DNA of 64,000 nucleotides, from assembly GCF_013249065.1 (NCBI RefSeq), contig NZ_JABRWQ010000001.1, positions 847,669 to 911,668 on the forward strand, read 5' to 3'. Shown in pieces: positions 28,553 to 37,578 of the stretch (position 1 is the first letter of the stretch; the number at the start of each line of letters is the position of its first letter). The translations under genes and the position numbers were made by a program. The stretch comes from Winogradskyella litoriviva (GTDB taxonomy: Bacteria; Bacteroidota; Bacteroidia; Flavobacteriales; Flavobacteriaceae). The notes under the pieces are model-generated. The model did no database searches, was not told where the DNA came from, and was given only the letters and a program-made list of their open reading frames with translations.

Positions 28553-28571
28553 TATAAAAACAGTATTAAAC

Positions 28572-30629
28572 ATGAAAAATAAAATAGTAGCGTTTTTTGC
28601 ATTATTTGTTATAACTATTAGTGCAACTGCACAAATAGACAGGTCTCAACCACCTATGGCTGGTCCTGAACCTGAAATATCAATTGAAAAGCCACAAGAA
28701 TTTGAATTAAAAAATGGTTTAAAAGTACTCGTAGTAGAGAACCATAAATTACCAAGAGTATCTTATTCTCTAAGAATTGATAATAAACCAATTGCTACTG
28801 GTGATAAAGCTGGTGTAGAAAGCTTAATAGGTAGTATGTTAGGAAATGGAACAACTTCAATTTCTAAAGATAAATTTAATGAAGAAGTAGATTTTTTAGG
28901 TGCTAGCTTAAACTTTGGATTTAGTGGTGGTTTTGCGAGTTCATTAACAAAGTATTCAGAAAGAATATTAGAGTTGTTATCTGATGCAGCTATTAACCCA
29001 TTATTGGTTGAAGAAGAATTTGAAAAAGAAAAAACAAAATTACTAGAAGGTTTAAAAGCAGATGCAAAAAGCGCAGATGCAATTGCTGGTAGAGTTGGTT
29101 CTGCTTTATCTTACGGAACAAAGCATCCTTATGGCGAATTTGTAACTGAAGAAACTATAAACAATGTGTCTTTTGGTGATGCTGTTGCTTTTTACGAAAA
29201 GTATTTTAACCCTAATAATGCATATTTAGTAGTTATTGGTGATGTTGAATTTAAAGATGTAAAAAAGCAGGTTAAAAAATACTTTAACGATTGGACAAAA
29301 TCTGTAGATGTAGATACAACCGTACCAAAACCTAGTCCTAATGTTCAGTACACGCAAATTAATTTTATAGATGTACCAGATGCTACCCAATCTAATCTTT
29401 CTATTACCAATAATGTTAATTTAAAGATGAGTGACGAGGATTATCACGCAGCTTTAATAACAAACAACATCTTAGGTGGAGGTGGAGAAGGTTATTTATT
29501 TAAAAACCTTAGAGAAGATAAAGGTTACACCTATGGTGCTTATTCTAGATTAGGTAATGATAGATATGGAGCCTCTCGTTTTAATGCAACTGCTAAAGTA
29601 AGAAATGAGGTTACAGATAGTGCTGTTGTAGAGGCGTTAAAAGAAATAAAGAGAATAAGAACAGAGCCTGTTGATGCTCAGCTTTTAAAAGATGCAAAAG
29701 AGAAATATATTGGTAATTTTGTAATGGCTTTAGAGCGTCCTCAAACCATAGCAAACTATGCTTTAAACATAGAATTAAACAATTTACCAGAAGATTTTTA
29801 CTCTACATATTTACAAAAAATTAAAGATGTTACAGTAGAAGATGTTAAGCGCGTTGCTAACAAATATTTTCAAGCAGATAACTTAAGAATTATAGTTGTT
29901 GGTAATGGTGCTGAAGTATTAGAAAATTTAGAGAAAACAGGAATTCCTATCATGTATTTTGATAAATACGCTAATACAGCTGAAAAACCAAAATTCGAAG
30001 TAAAACTACCCGAAGGTGTAAATGTAAATTCAGTTATTGCTAAATATTTTGAAGCTATTGGTGGAAAAGATAAAGTAGATACTTTAAATTCTATTTTATT
30101 AAAATATGAGGCGAGTGTTCAAGGTTCTGTAGTTGTTAGTGAAGAAAAGAGAATGGAAGGAAAATTAGTGCAAACTATTTCTATGAATGGAAATCCAATG
30201 ATGACTGTTTTAACTACGCAAGAAGCGGTATCTATGAATAAAAATCCACTACCTGAAAATATGGCAAATGATATGAAGCCTTTGGGTGGATTATTTACAG
30301 AATTAAATCTGTTAAATTCTGAAACGGCTAAAATAACAGGTATAGAAAAAGTAGAAGATAAAGAAGCATATAAAGTACAATTTCCTGGTGAAACAGTATC
30401 TCTAACTTATTTCTATGATGTAGAAACTGGGTTAAAAGTAAAAGAAGTTCAAACAATTTCTATGCAAGGACAAACTCAAGTACAAGAATCATTGTTAAAA
30501 GACTATCAAGAGTTTGATGGTGTTAAGTTTCCTGGTACAAGAGAAGGTTCTCAAAAGGGACAGCTTGTAGTTTATAAGTTATTAGATGCAAAAATAAATG
30601 AAGGTGTTTCTGAAGCTGATTTTAATTAA
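28572..30629 (+). CDS. M16 family peptidase-like protein, non-catalytic subunit with C-terminal lipoprotein-type domain
   Basis: 685 residues: signal peptide, an M16 core (about 35-450) and a C-terminal domain (about 485-680) resembling outer-membrane lipoprotein-sorting folds. Where the partner has HxxEH this protein has SLIGSMLGNG, so it is inactive at zinc, but it keeps the R/Y motif LREDKGYTYGAYS that binds substrate. The pair therefore divides catalysis and binding between two proteins. A hairpin terminator follows. Confidence 0.9.
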   Translation: MKNKIVAFFALFVITISATAQIDRSQPPMAGPEPEISIEKPQEFELKNGLKVLVVENHKLPRVSYSLRIDNKPIATGDKAGVESLIGSMLGNGTTSISKDKFNEEVDFLGASLNFGFSGGFASSLTKYSERILELLSDAAINPLLVEEEFEKEKTKLLEGLKADAKSADAIAGRVGSALSYGTKHPYGEFVTEETINNVSFGDAVAFYEKYFNPNNAYLVVIGDVEFKDVKKQVKKYFNDWTKSVDVDTTVPKPSPNVQYTQINFIDVPDATQSNLSITNNVNLKMSDEDYHAALITNNILGGGGEGYLFKNLREDKGYTYGAYSRLGNDRYGASRFNATAKVRNEVTDSAVVEALKEIKRIRTEPVDAQLLKDAKEKYIGNFVMALERPQTIANYALNIELNNLPEDFYSTYLQKIKDVTVEDVKRVANKYFQADNLRIIVVGNGAEVLENLEKTGIPIMYFDKYANTAEKPKFEVKLPEGVNVNSVIAKYFEAIGGKDKVDTLNSILLKYEASVQGSVVVSEEKRMEGKLVQTISMNGNPMMTVLTTQEAVSMNKNPLPENMANDMKPLGGLFTELNLLNSETAKITGIEKVEDKEAYKVQFPGETVSLTYFYDVETGLKVKEVQTISMQGQTQVQESLLKDYQEFDGVKFPGTREGSQKGQLVVYKLLDAKINEGVSEADFN

Positions 30630-30655
30630 ATCTAATTCACCTCTTTAAAACTAAG

Positions 30656-30681
30656 ACCGAAGCGAAAGCTTCGGTTTTTTT
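30656..30681 (+). terminator. Terminator of the M16 operon
   Basis: ACCGAAGC, a GAAA tetraloop, GCTTCGGT and a run of T. It touches the stop of the convergent EamA gene. Confidence 0.85.
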
Positions 30682-31558
30682 ATGCTCTTTTTTTATTGGC
30701 TAAGTAAACACCAACTAAAATTAATAATGAGGCTAAAAATTGAATAAAGCTAAATGATTCACCATCTAAAACACCCCAAATTAACGCAACTATAGGCATT
30801 ATATAAGTTACTGAAGAGGCAAAGACAGGTGTTGACATTTGTACCAATCTAAAGAATAATATTTTAGCCAAGGCAGTGCCAAAAACGGCAAGAATAATTA
30901 TATACATCAATGCTTCTGGTAATGCAGGATTCTCAAAGGTTTCGGTTGTGAAAAAGTTGCTAAATAAAAGGACTATAAATGCAGGAATTACAATAAAGAC
31001 ATAATTACCAGTAGCAATTGCCAATGGTTTTACATCTTGTAAATAACGTTTAATAATATTTACGTTTGCTGCGTACATAAGGGTTGATGCAATAATATAT
31101 AATGCATAAAAATAGTTTTGATTAGGATTAAGTTCAGATCCCTTTAAAATTAATAGGGCAGTTCCTATAAAACCTATAATTACACCTAGTACTTGTTGTC
31201 TGTTAGAGGCAATTTTAAAAAAAGCAAAACCTATTAATATGGTGTTTAAAGGTACAAGTGAGTTTAATACAGAAGTTACAGCGCTATCTATTTCGGTTTC
31301 TGCTATAGCAAAGAAAAATGCTGGAATAAATGAGCCTAAAAGCGCAGAAAGTAATAACCACTTCCATTTAGATTTTGGAACTGTTTTTAGTTTTTTAAAA
31401 CCAAATGTTAATAGAATTACACCAGTAATAATAGTTCTAAGTGAACCGATTTGATATGGTGTTAATCCAAGTAAAGATTTTTTTATTAAGATAAATGAGC
31501 TTCCCCAAATAATAGAAAGTACAATTAAATAAATCCATTTAATATTTGGAGTTTTCAT
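30680..31558 (-). CDS. EamA/DMT family transporter
   Basis: 292 residues, ten predicted membrane helices in two EamA repeats. The start LIVLSIIWGSSFILIKKSLLG and the second-repeat pattern (GTALAKILFFRLVQ, then the ending LVGVYLANKKRA) are typical of drug/metabolite exporters. Such proteins usually export amino acids or metabolites; the substrate is unknown. It stands alone, convergent with the M16 operon. Confidence 0.88.
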   Translation of the reverse strand: MKTPNIKWIYLIVLSIIWGSSFILIKKSLLGLTPYQIGSLRTIITGVILLTFGFKKLKTVPKSKWKWLLLSALLGSFIPAFFFAIAETEIDSAVTSVLNSLVPLNTILIGFAFFKIASNRQQVLGVIIGFIGTALLILKGSELNPNQNYFYALYIIASTLMYAANVNIIKRYLQDVKPLAIATGNYVFIVIPAFIVLLFSNFFTTETFENPALPEALMYIIILAVFGTALAKILFFRLVQMSTPVFASSVTYIMPIVALIWGVLDGESFSFIQFLASLLILVGVYLANKKRA

Positions 31559-31655
31559 ATAATATAGCGCTCAATTAATCACAAAATTCGTTAATTATCT
31601 CACAAGATTCGTCAATATTTATTAGATTTAGCCAAAATAATAATAGTTTAAATCT

Positions 31656-32189
31656 ATGAACACATTAAAAACAATAAGTTTAGTAGCTATAATGGCATTA
31701 GTTTTTACATCTTGTAAAAACGAATCGCAGCCAGAAGTTAAAACTGTAGAAGTAGAAGTGTCTAATAATGATGTAGCTTCAACTTTAGATCCTAATGCAA
31801 CATATGCTAAAGTAGAATTTGGTATTGAAGGTATGACTTGTGCAATGGGTTGTGCTAAAACCATTGAAAAGAAAATGGCAAAGATGGACGGTGTAAAATC
31901 TGCAAAAGTTGATTTTGACAAACGTTTAGCTATGGTAGAATATGATGAAGCAAAAGTGTCTCCTAAATCTCTAGAAGAAGCAGTTAGTAAGGTAGCAGAT
32001 ATCTATAAGGTTAAAGACATGCATTTGGTTGATAGCTTTGATGGTGAAAAAAAGGCAAGTTGCGCAAATAAAACAGAGGCAGAGAAAAAAGCCTGTAAAG
32101 CAAGTTGTGCAAATAAGACAGAAGCAGAAAAGAAAGCTTGTAAGGAAGATTGCAAAGAAAAATGTTGCAATGGTGAGAAAAAGGCTTAA
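31656..32189 (+). CDS. Lipoprotein with heavy-metal-associated domain and Cys-rich repeat tail
   Basis: 177 residues: lipoprotein signal (VFTSC, Cys at 20), a polar linker, an HMA domain (about residues 50-120) and a tail of cysteine-rich repeats. The metal motif reads GMTCAMGCAK, C-x3-C rather than the usual C-x2-C. The tail holds two 15-residue copies of ASCANKTEAEKKACK and then CKEDCKEKCC, nine cysteines in total. An envelope metal-binding or chaperone role, probably copper or zinc, is likely. Monocistronic, with its own terminator. Confidence 0.8.
   Translation: MNTLKTISLVAIMALVFTSCKNESQPEVKTVEVEVSNNDVASTLDPNATYAKVEFGIEGMTCAMGCAKTIEKKMAKMDGVKSAKVDFDKRLAMVEYDEAKVSPKSLEEAVSKVADIYKVKDMHLVDSFDGEKKASCANKTEAEKKACKASCANKTEAEKKACKEDCKEKCCNGEKKA
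32055..32144 (+). repeat. Tandem 45-bp coding repeat in the Cys-rich tail
   Basis: Two adjacent 45-base units (32055-32099 and 32100-32144) encode identical ASCANKTEAEKKACK peptides but differ at several third positions, so the duplication is not brand new and the protein sequence has been kept. Confidence 0.8.
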
Positions 32190-32208
32190 ACTTATATATA
32201 CATTATTT

Positions 32209-32237
32209 AAAAGCTATCCATTTGGATAGCTTTTTTT
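32209..32237 (+). terminator. Terminator of the HMA lipoprotein gene
   Basis: AAAAGCTATCC, loop ATTT, GGATAGCTTTT and more T. Confidence 0.85.
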
Positions 32238-32282
32238 GTTTATAATGTGTCTCAATTAAAATTTTTAATTAAAACACAAACC

Positions 32283-33236
32283 TTAATACTTATACTTCTT
32301 TTTAAGCTGAATTAACATCTCTGAGGTCATGTTTCTAAGATTAAAATCATGAGACCAGTTCCAATCATTACGAGCTTCACTATCGTCTATAGAAGATGGC
32401 CAACTATCCGCAATAGCTTGTCTAAAATCTGGTTTGTAGCTTATTTTAAAGTTAGGCATTTCAGCCTTTATACTTTCTGCAATTTCTTGAGGCGTAAAAC
32501 TAATAGCAGATAAATTATAAGAAGATCTTATATTTATCTTTTCAGATGGAGCAGCCATAATTGTTGTTGTAGCCTTAATAGCATCATCCATAAACATCAT
32601 AGGTAAGTTGGTGTTTTTAGATAAAAAACTCTCATACTTTCCTTCTTTTATTGCTTCATGATAAATTTCTACAGCATAATCAGTTGTTCCTCCGCCTGGC
32701 ATAGCTTTATGACTAATAATACCTGGATATCTAATACTTCTTACATCAACACCATATTTGTTATGGTAATATTCGCACCATCTTTCACCGACTTGTTTAG
32801 TAATTCCATAAACTGTAGTAGGTTCGCAGATGGTATGTTGAGGTGTGTTTTCTTTTGGTGTAGTTGGTCCAAAAACAGCAATACTACTGGGCCAAAATAC
32901 TTTTTTAATTTGTCCGCCTTTAGCTAAGTTAAGAACATGAAAAAGAGAATTCATATTTAAATCCCATGCTTCCATTGGGTATTTTTCACCTGTAGCACTT
33001 AATAAAGCTGCCATAAGGTAAATTGTATCTATATTATTGTTTATACAGCAATCTTTAATTGCATTAAAGTTTTTAGCATCTAAAATTACAAATGGACCAG
33101 CATTAACTAAATCTAAGTTTCGGGTATTAATATCGCTTGCAACAACATTATCTACACCATGAATTTCTCTTAGTTTGGTAGTGAGTTCTGTACCAATTTG
33201 CCCACAGGCACCAATAATTAATATTTTTGAAGACAT
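32283..33236 (-). CDS. L-threonine 3-dehydrogenase, SDR (epimerase-like) type
   Basis: 317 residues of the extended SDR family: GACGQIGTEL nucleotide-binding loop, VASDINTRN, and the catalytic YGITK pair with the upstream serine in WPSSIAVFGP. The overall sequence, including GGGTTDYAVEIYHEA, resembles the NAD-dependent threonine dehydrogenases first described in psychrophilic Flavobacterium, which oxidise threonine to 2-amino-3-ketobutyrate. No partner CoA-ligase is adjacent. A generic NAD-dependent epimerase is the alternative. Confidence 0.82.
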   Translation of the reverse strand: MSSKILIIGACGQIGTELTTKLREIHGVDNVVASDINTRNLDLVNAGPFVILDAKNFNAIKDCCINNNIDTIYLMAALLSATGEKYPMEAWDLNMNSLFHVLNLAKGGQIKKVFWPSSIAVFGPTTPKENTPQHTICEPTTVYGITKQVGERWCEYYHNKYGVDVRSIRYPGIISHKAMPGGGTTDYAVEIYHEAIKEGKYESFLSKNTNLPMMFMDDAIKATTTIMAAPSEKINIRSSYNLSAISFTPQEIAESIKAEMPNFKISYKPDFRQAIADSWPSSIDDSEARNDWNWSHDFNLRNMTSEMLIQLKKKYKY

Positions 33237-33381
33237 GAGCTACAATTGTTTTATTCGCAAAAATAAAAAGAATATACACGATGTGACATTAAAATTTTCA
33301 AAAAAATGTCAATAATATTATCAAATATTTAATCTTAAAATGGTAAGTTGAAATACTAAATATTAAAATACTTAGTTTAAG

Positions 33382-33389
33382 TATCTTTA
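33382..33389 (+). promoter_or_regulatory. Probable -7 element of the lipoprotein gene at 33413
   Basis: TATCTTTA, one base from TAnnTTTG, 23 bases before the ATG. Confidence 0.35.
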
Positions 33390-33412
33390 CCACTCAAAAT
33401 AAAAATACACTT

Positions 33413-33940
33413 ATGAAAATTACTGCTATCACTTTGTTTTTATGTAGTTTTTTAATTCTTGGATGTTCTAATGATAAAAAAGTTACATCAGATATTGAAG
33501 CCATAGAAAGCCATAATAACGATAATAAAATAACAGCTAAAACTATTGAGAATATAAAATACAAGGATTATGCGTTAAGCCCAGAAGCAGAAACGTTTGT
33601 CGTTTCTTGGACACAATATCAAGAATTATCAAAACAAATTGGTTTTTTAAAGAAAGGTGACTTTTCTTTTTTTAATGATGATGTTGCTGTTCTTCAGGAA
33701 TTTATAAAGGGTTTTAAAGCCAGTATGCCCAATGAATTTAGAACCAACCCAATTACCTCAAGAAATGCAATTATTGAAACGGCTCTTTTAAAACTTAATG
33801 AATATCTTACTCTAGATAATATAGAAAAGAGTGATAAAATTTTAGGCATAAAAGAAGTGTTTGTTGCTTTTTCTAATCTTAATTATCAGATTAATAAAAA
33901 GCTAGAACGTGATATGTATAATGATATTCAACCAGAATAA
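33413..33940 (+). CDS. Hypothetical lipoprotein
   Basis: 175 residues with a clear lipoprotein signal (LILGCSND, Cys at 18), a polar linker rich in Asn/Asp/Lys, and a helical domain (about 50-175). No known family was recognised. The AT-rich 170 bases upstream hold only a likely -7 element; a 19-base-stem terminator starts directly after the stop. Confidence 0.7.
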   Translation: MKITAITLFLCSFLILGCSNDKKVTSDIEAIESHNNDNKITAKTIENIKYKDYALSPEAETFVVSWTQYQELSKQIGFLKKGDFSFFNDDVAVLQEFIKGFKASMPNEFRTNPITSRNAIIETALLKLNEYLTLDNIEKSDKILGIKEVFVAFSNLNYQINKKLERDMYNDIQPE

Positions 33941-33983
33941 TAGAAAGTAAAATGCAGCTTATTGAGCTGCATTTTACTTTCTA
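33941..33983. terminator. Long-stem bidirectional terminator
   Basis: A perfect 19-base stem (33941-33959 with 33965-33983) around a 5-base loop, beginning at the base after the lipoprotein stop. It serves the convergent TPR gene too. Confidence 0.8.
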
Positions 33984-33999
33984 TTATTAATAGAAACGA

Positions 34000-34710
34000 T
34001 TATTCTTTTTTTGCTGCTGCAGCCGCTTTTTGTGCTTTTTGAGCCTCTAAAGCTTCTCTGCTTATTTTTGCCATATTAAAATTAGGGTCAATAGCTAAAG
34101 CATCGTTAAATAATTGAAGAGCAGTATCAGTATTTGCTTCTTGATTTTCATTAAACTTCAATAATCCTTTTAAATATAGAAGTGCTGCTTTCATAGAAGT
34201 TTCGTAAGGCTGTTGTCTTTCATAAAAGGCGCGTTTCATGTCGTCTTTTACATTAGCTAAACCATAATCGATATTGAGTTTTGCACCTACTAAATCATTA
34301 ATTTGAATTTTCATGTCAGCCATTTCATAGGCCAAATAAACATTTGGATCTCTACTAAATAATACTTCAAAATGCTCTAACGCCATTTTTGGCTGATTTA
34401 GATTTTTTAATGCTAAAGCTTTTACTTCTACATTAATATCAGAATCTGTAGCGCTTTTTTCAACGCCAATAGTATTTAAAGCTTGCATGTATTGCCCTTC
34501 AGATAGGTAAATGTAAGCTAAGGTGTCTCTTCTGGCAACAGAAGGTTCTAATACTTCAAGATGAGTCATTGCATTAATAATGCCTTGAACATCGCCTTGT
34601 TTTTTCATTTGTTTATAATATGCTTCGTAGTGTTTTTTCAATTCTGTATTTGTCTGTCCAAACATGCTCAGTGAAAATAGCATAAGAAATGCAATAGTAA
34701 TCGTCTTCAT
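34000..34710 (-). CDS. Periplasmic TPR-repeat protein
   Basis: 236 residues: signal peptide (ending SMFGQ), then helical repeats of TPR type (for example RDTLAYIYLSEGQYMQALNTIG, ALKNLNQPKMALEHFEVLF, LQLFNDALAIDPNFNMA) and an Ala/Lys-rich tail. Likely a protein-interaction scaffold in the periplasm; no specific role can be given. Single gene. Confidence 0.75.
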   Translation of the reverse strand: MKTITIAFLMLFSLSMFGQTNTELKKHYEAYYKQMKKQGDVQGIINAMTHLEVLEPSVARRDTLAYIYLSEGQYMQALNTIGVEKSATDSDINVEVKALALKNLNQPKMALEHFEVLFSRDPNVYLAYEMADMKIQINDLVGAKLNIDYGLANVKDDMKRAFYERQQPYETSMKAALLYLKGLLKFNENQEANTDTALQLFNDALAIDPNFNMAKISREALEAQKAQKAAAAAKKE

Positions 34711-34788
34711 TTGTTTTTTAATTAGTTTAATATTAATGGCTAAATCTATAAAAATTAATAGTAATAGGTCTTATAAAAATCATAATTT

Positions 34789-35598
34789 CTATGGTACTGC
34801 CGTAAAGGTATAATTCAATAGTTGTACCAAAGTGGTAGATTCTATTATTTTACCCTTACTTTCTTCTGTATAGTTATAGTTTGGAGGCGGTAGGTTTTTA
34901 AGTTTACAGTCTTCCTTATAATAGGTTTCTTTATCTATATGCTTAGGGAAGACAGCATTGAGTACTAAATTCCATAGGTTATTTTTTATGATTGTTTTAA
35001 TAATCGCTACACAATCTTTTTTATGAATTAAGTTGATTGGCGCCTTTGGGTTAGATACATTTTCTCTTCCAGATAACATAGTAGATGGATGGCGAGTTTC
35101 ATCTACTAAACCTCCAAATCTTAAGATTGTAGTATTAAAATTAGGATTATCTTGAAACATTTGCTCGATCTCTATAAGCTGTTTTGCGTTATTTGAAGTA
35201 GCGTTGGGTTTTGTATTAGCTGTAATTATTGGAAAATTTACTTCATTTTTAAAGACAGAAGTTGAACTTATATAAAGGACATTTTTTATACTATGTGCTT
35301 CAATAGCATGCATTAAGTGTTTTAATTCTAAAACGTGATTTTTAGTTGGATTTTTGCGTAAACCTGGCGGAATATTAATAACAATAGTTTCACTTGCAGT
35401 TAAGAATTGAGAATAATCTCCTGTAATTTCGGACTCTTTTAAATTTACTAAATACGCTTTAATACTATTAGAGTTTAAGAGGTCTAACTTATTCTTAGAT
35501 GTTGTAGAACCTTTTACTATAAATTGGTCTTTAGCTAAGCTTTTAGCTAAAGTTAAGCCAAGCCATCCACAACCGATAACGCTAATTTGTGATTTCAA
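34789..35598 (-). CDS. NAD(P)-dependent SDR/epimerase-like protein
   Basis: 269 residues from a TTG at 35596-35598 (KSQISVIGCGWLGLTLAKSL); another TTG at 35625 gives 278. No ATG is available. The N-terminus has the nucleotide-binding GCGWLG motif close to the start, followed by VKGSTTSKNKL, IVINIPPGLRKNP and YISSTSVF, typical of the YeeZ-like extended SDR group. The substrate is unknown. It is divergent from the CBS-domain gene. Confidence 0.7.
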   Translation of the reverse strand: MKSQISVIGCGWLGLTLAKSLAKDQFIVKGSTTSKNKLDLLNSNSIKAYLVNLKESEITGDYSQFLTASETIVINIPPGLRKNPTKNHVLELKHLMHAIEAHSIKNVLYISSTSVFKNEVNFPIITANTKPNATSNNAKQLIEIEQMFQDNPNFNTTILRFGGLVDETRHPSTMLSGRENVSNPKAPINLIHKKDCVAIIKTIIKNNLWNLVLNAVFPKHIDKETYYKEDCKLKNLPPPNYNYTEESKGKIIESTTLVQLLNYTFTAVP

Positions 35599-35713
35599 TG
35601 CTAAAAGGATGATAATTAACGACAAAAGTACGACTTATTACGTCCATGAGCTACAGATTTGCTTAACCAATTAATTTTCAGTAACTTTAATATTCACTCT
35701 AAAAATAATCGTT

Positions 35714-36193
35714 ATGCCAATAAAAAGTTTTCAAGGTTCTCGCAAGCAGCAAAATGTAACAGGTGCAGTGGCACTAAAGGTGAGAGATTATATGACTACT
35801 AACCTTATAACGTTTAGACCCGATCAGTCTGTGCAAGAGGTTGTAGAGTCTTTAATTAAGAATAAAATTTCTGGTGGACCTGTAGTAAATAGTAACCAAG
35901 AATTGGTTGGTATTATTTCTGAAGGTGATTGTTTAAAACAATTAAGTGAAAGTAGATATTACAATATGCCATTAGAACATGATAATGTTGAAAAACGAAT
36001 GATGACTAATGTAGAAACTATAGATGCAAACTTAGATGTGTTTGATGCTGCCAATAAGTTTTTACAGTCCAAGAGAAGACGTTTTCCAATAGTGGAAAAT
36101 GGAAAACTTATTGGGCAAATTAGCCAAAAAGATATTTTAAAAGCAGCACTTTCTCTAAAAGGCGAGAATTGGAATAGTACAACTAAGGGTTAA
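35714..36193 (+). CDS. CBS-domain protein
   Basis: 159 residues with two CBS domains (about 22-80 and 90-150): VRDYMTTNLITFRPDQSVQEVVESL, VGIISEGDCLKQL, then MMTNVETIDANLDVFDAAN and IGQISQKDILKAA. A pair of CBS domains binds adenosyl nucleotides and usually senses energy state. No effector domain is attached. Monocistronic. Confidence 0.85.
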   Translation: MPIKSFQGSRKQQNVTGAVALKVRDYMTTNLITFRPDQSVQEVVESLIKNKISGGPVVNSNQELVGIISEGDCLKQLSESRYYNMPLEHDNVEKRMMTNVETIDANLDVFDAANKFLQSKRRRFPIVENGKLIGQISQKDILKAALSLKGENWNSTTKG

Positions 36194-36311
36194 ATTTTAA
36201 GAGTTTTATTGTGCTTTTCAAGAAGCTGTTATAATAACTTAGTAGAAGAATTATTAATATTAAAGGAATTAAAAAATCTAATTTTTAGATGTTAATTAGG
36301 CTAGTATTCAT

Positions 36312-36662
36312 TTAATCATCGCGTTTAACTAAAGCATAATATTCACCTTCGAGTGGTAAATATCCTTGGTCATATACAAAATAATAAACGGTACCTGCTT
36401 TTGTGGTATAAATACTAGTAATATAATTAAAGTCGAAGCCTTTTTCTATGAGTTTAGCTCTTGAGCATTTCATTTTTTTATTTGGGTTGAGTGCTTCAAG
36501 AATTCGGTAATTTTTTCTTAATCTGTTGTTAGTATTTCTTACAAGGTTTTTAGAATCTTTGTTAAGACGGTTGTTTTGCGCATTTCTACAACCATCACTG
36601 CAGTATTTTTTATCTATTCTGCCAATAATAACATCACCACATTCTGGACACTTTTTGCGCAT
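36312..36662 (-). CDS. Zinc-ribbon protein (DUF2116-like)
   Basis: 116 residues. The N-terminus CPECGDVIIGRIDKKYCSDG with a further Cys (CRNAQNN) is a four-cysteine zinc ribbon like those of DUF2116 proteins. A basic helical middle and a C-terminal beta segment (TVYYFVYDQGYLPLEGEYYAL) follow. A nucleic-acid-binding role is plausible but unproven. Single gene. Confidence 0.7.
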   Translation of the reverse strand: MRKKCPECGDVIIGRIDKKYCSDGCRNAQNNRLNKDSKNLVRNTNNRLRKNYRILEALNPNKKMKCSRAKLIEKGFDFNYITSIYTTKAGTVYYFVYDQGYLPLEGEYYALVKRDD

Positions 36663-36734
36663 ATTCTAATTATTTGTAATTACAATATACTAATTATAAT
36701 TTTTATAAAGTATTGGTAACTAATTGTTTTAAAG

Positions 36735-36775
36735 AAAACCTCATGAATTAATTCTATTACAATTCATGAGGTTTT
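36735..36775 (-). terminator. Terminator of the glp operon
   Basis: AAAACCTCATGAATT and its reverse complement flank an 11-base loop. It lies just after the end of the barrel-protein gene, the last gene of the glpD-K-F run. Confidence 0.75.
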
Positions 36776-36789
36776 AAAATATGTTTTTA

Positions 36790-37554
36790 TTAAAAAAAGT
36801 TAATTGCTAATTGAATACGTGCAATTTTTTTAGAAGGATTCCAAAGCGTTGTTGCGGTAACAGGAAAGCTAAGGTCTGAAAATTTCAGTGTTTTTTTAGC
36901 TGTGAAACCAACATTTACTAAATCGAAATTTTGTTCTCCATCACCATATAAGTGGGTGTCTCCATTTAATGAAAATCCTGCGCCTACAAAAGCATTTATA
37001 TCTACTCTAGATTTGCTAATTAATGGATAGGATGCTTCAATGTAGGTAGAATATCTCTGCTCTCTGTCTCCATTTTCTAATTGTGAATCTCCACTACCAT
37101 AGAGTAATACATCTGCCTCTAATCTTAATGGGAAATTTTCATTAAATTGATAAGAGGTTCTCAGGTCTAGAAGGTGCGTTGTTGTGTTTTTGTCGTAATT
37201 CCAAATATCCGGATTTTCAACACTACGTGTATTAAATAAATCCCATAAACCTATAGATAAACCATTTTTTGCGTACTGTACGTAGTAATTTATTTCCTTG
37301 TAAGACGTGTTATCATCATCGTTAGAAAAAGCCATTCCGCCCCAAAAACCTGTTGTAAAACTTCCAGATTTGTTTAATCGTAATTTAGAGAAAATTGCTG
37401 CCATTGGCTTGTCTGTTATTACCAAACCTCTCCATAAATGGTTAGTTTTAATGTCTAAACTAAAGTCGTAAATACTATCTTTTGTTGCTGAATCTTGGGC
37501 GTAGTTTACCTGTATCGCAAATATTGCGATAAATACTATGAGTAATTTTTTCAT
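36790..37554 (-). CDS. Outer-membrane beta-barrel-like protein linked to glycerol genes
   Basis: 254 residues: signal peptide ending NYAQ, then alternating amphipathic strands ending IQLAINFF, with the terminal Phe typical of outer-membrane barrels. Segments such as HLWRGLVITDKPMA resemble the TIGR02001-type family of uncharacterised barrel proteins. It lies 24 bases after glpF in the same direction, so it may help glycerol or glycerophosphodiester cross the outer membrane, which is inference from position. Confidence 0.65.
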   Translation of the reverse strand: MKKLLIVFIAIFAIQVNYAQDSATKDSIYDFSLDIKTNHLWRGLVITDKPMAAIFSKLRLNKSGSFTTGFWGGMAFSNDDDNTSYKEINYYVQYAKNGLSIGLWDLFNTRSVENPDIWNYDKNTTTHLLDLRTSYQFNENFPLRLEADVLLYGSGDSQLENGDREQRYSTYIEASYPLISKSRVDINAFVGAGFSLNGDTHLYGDGEQNFDLVNVGFTAKKTLKFSDLSFPVTATTLWNPSKKIARIQLAINFF

Positions 37555-37578
37555 GTTGTTATGTGCTATTAATTAGTG

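Noticed and set aside
32029..32229. Basic open frame overlapping the HMA lipoprotein tail
   Set aside because: It is the shifted frame of the Lys/Glu/Cys repeat and is very rich in Lys/Gln/Arg because of that; not a gene.
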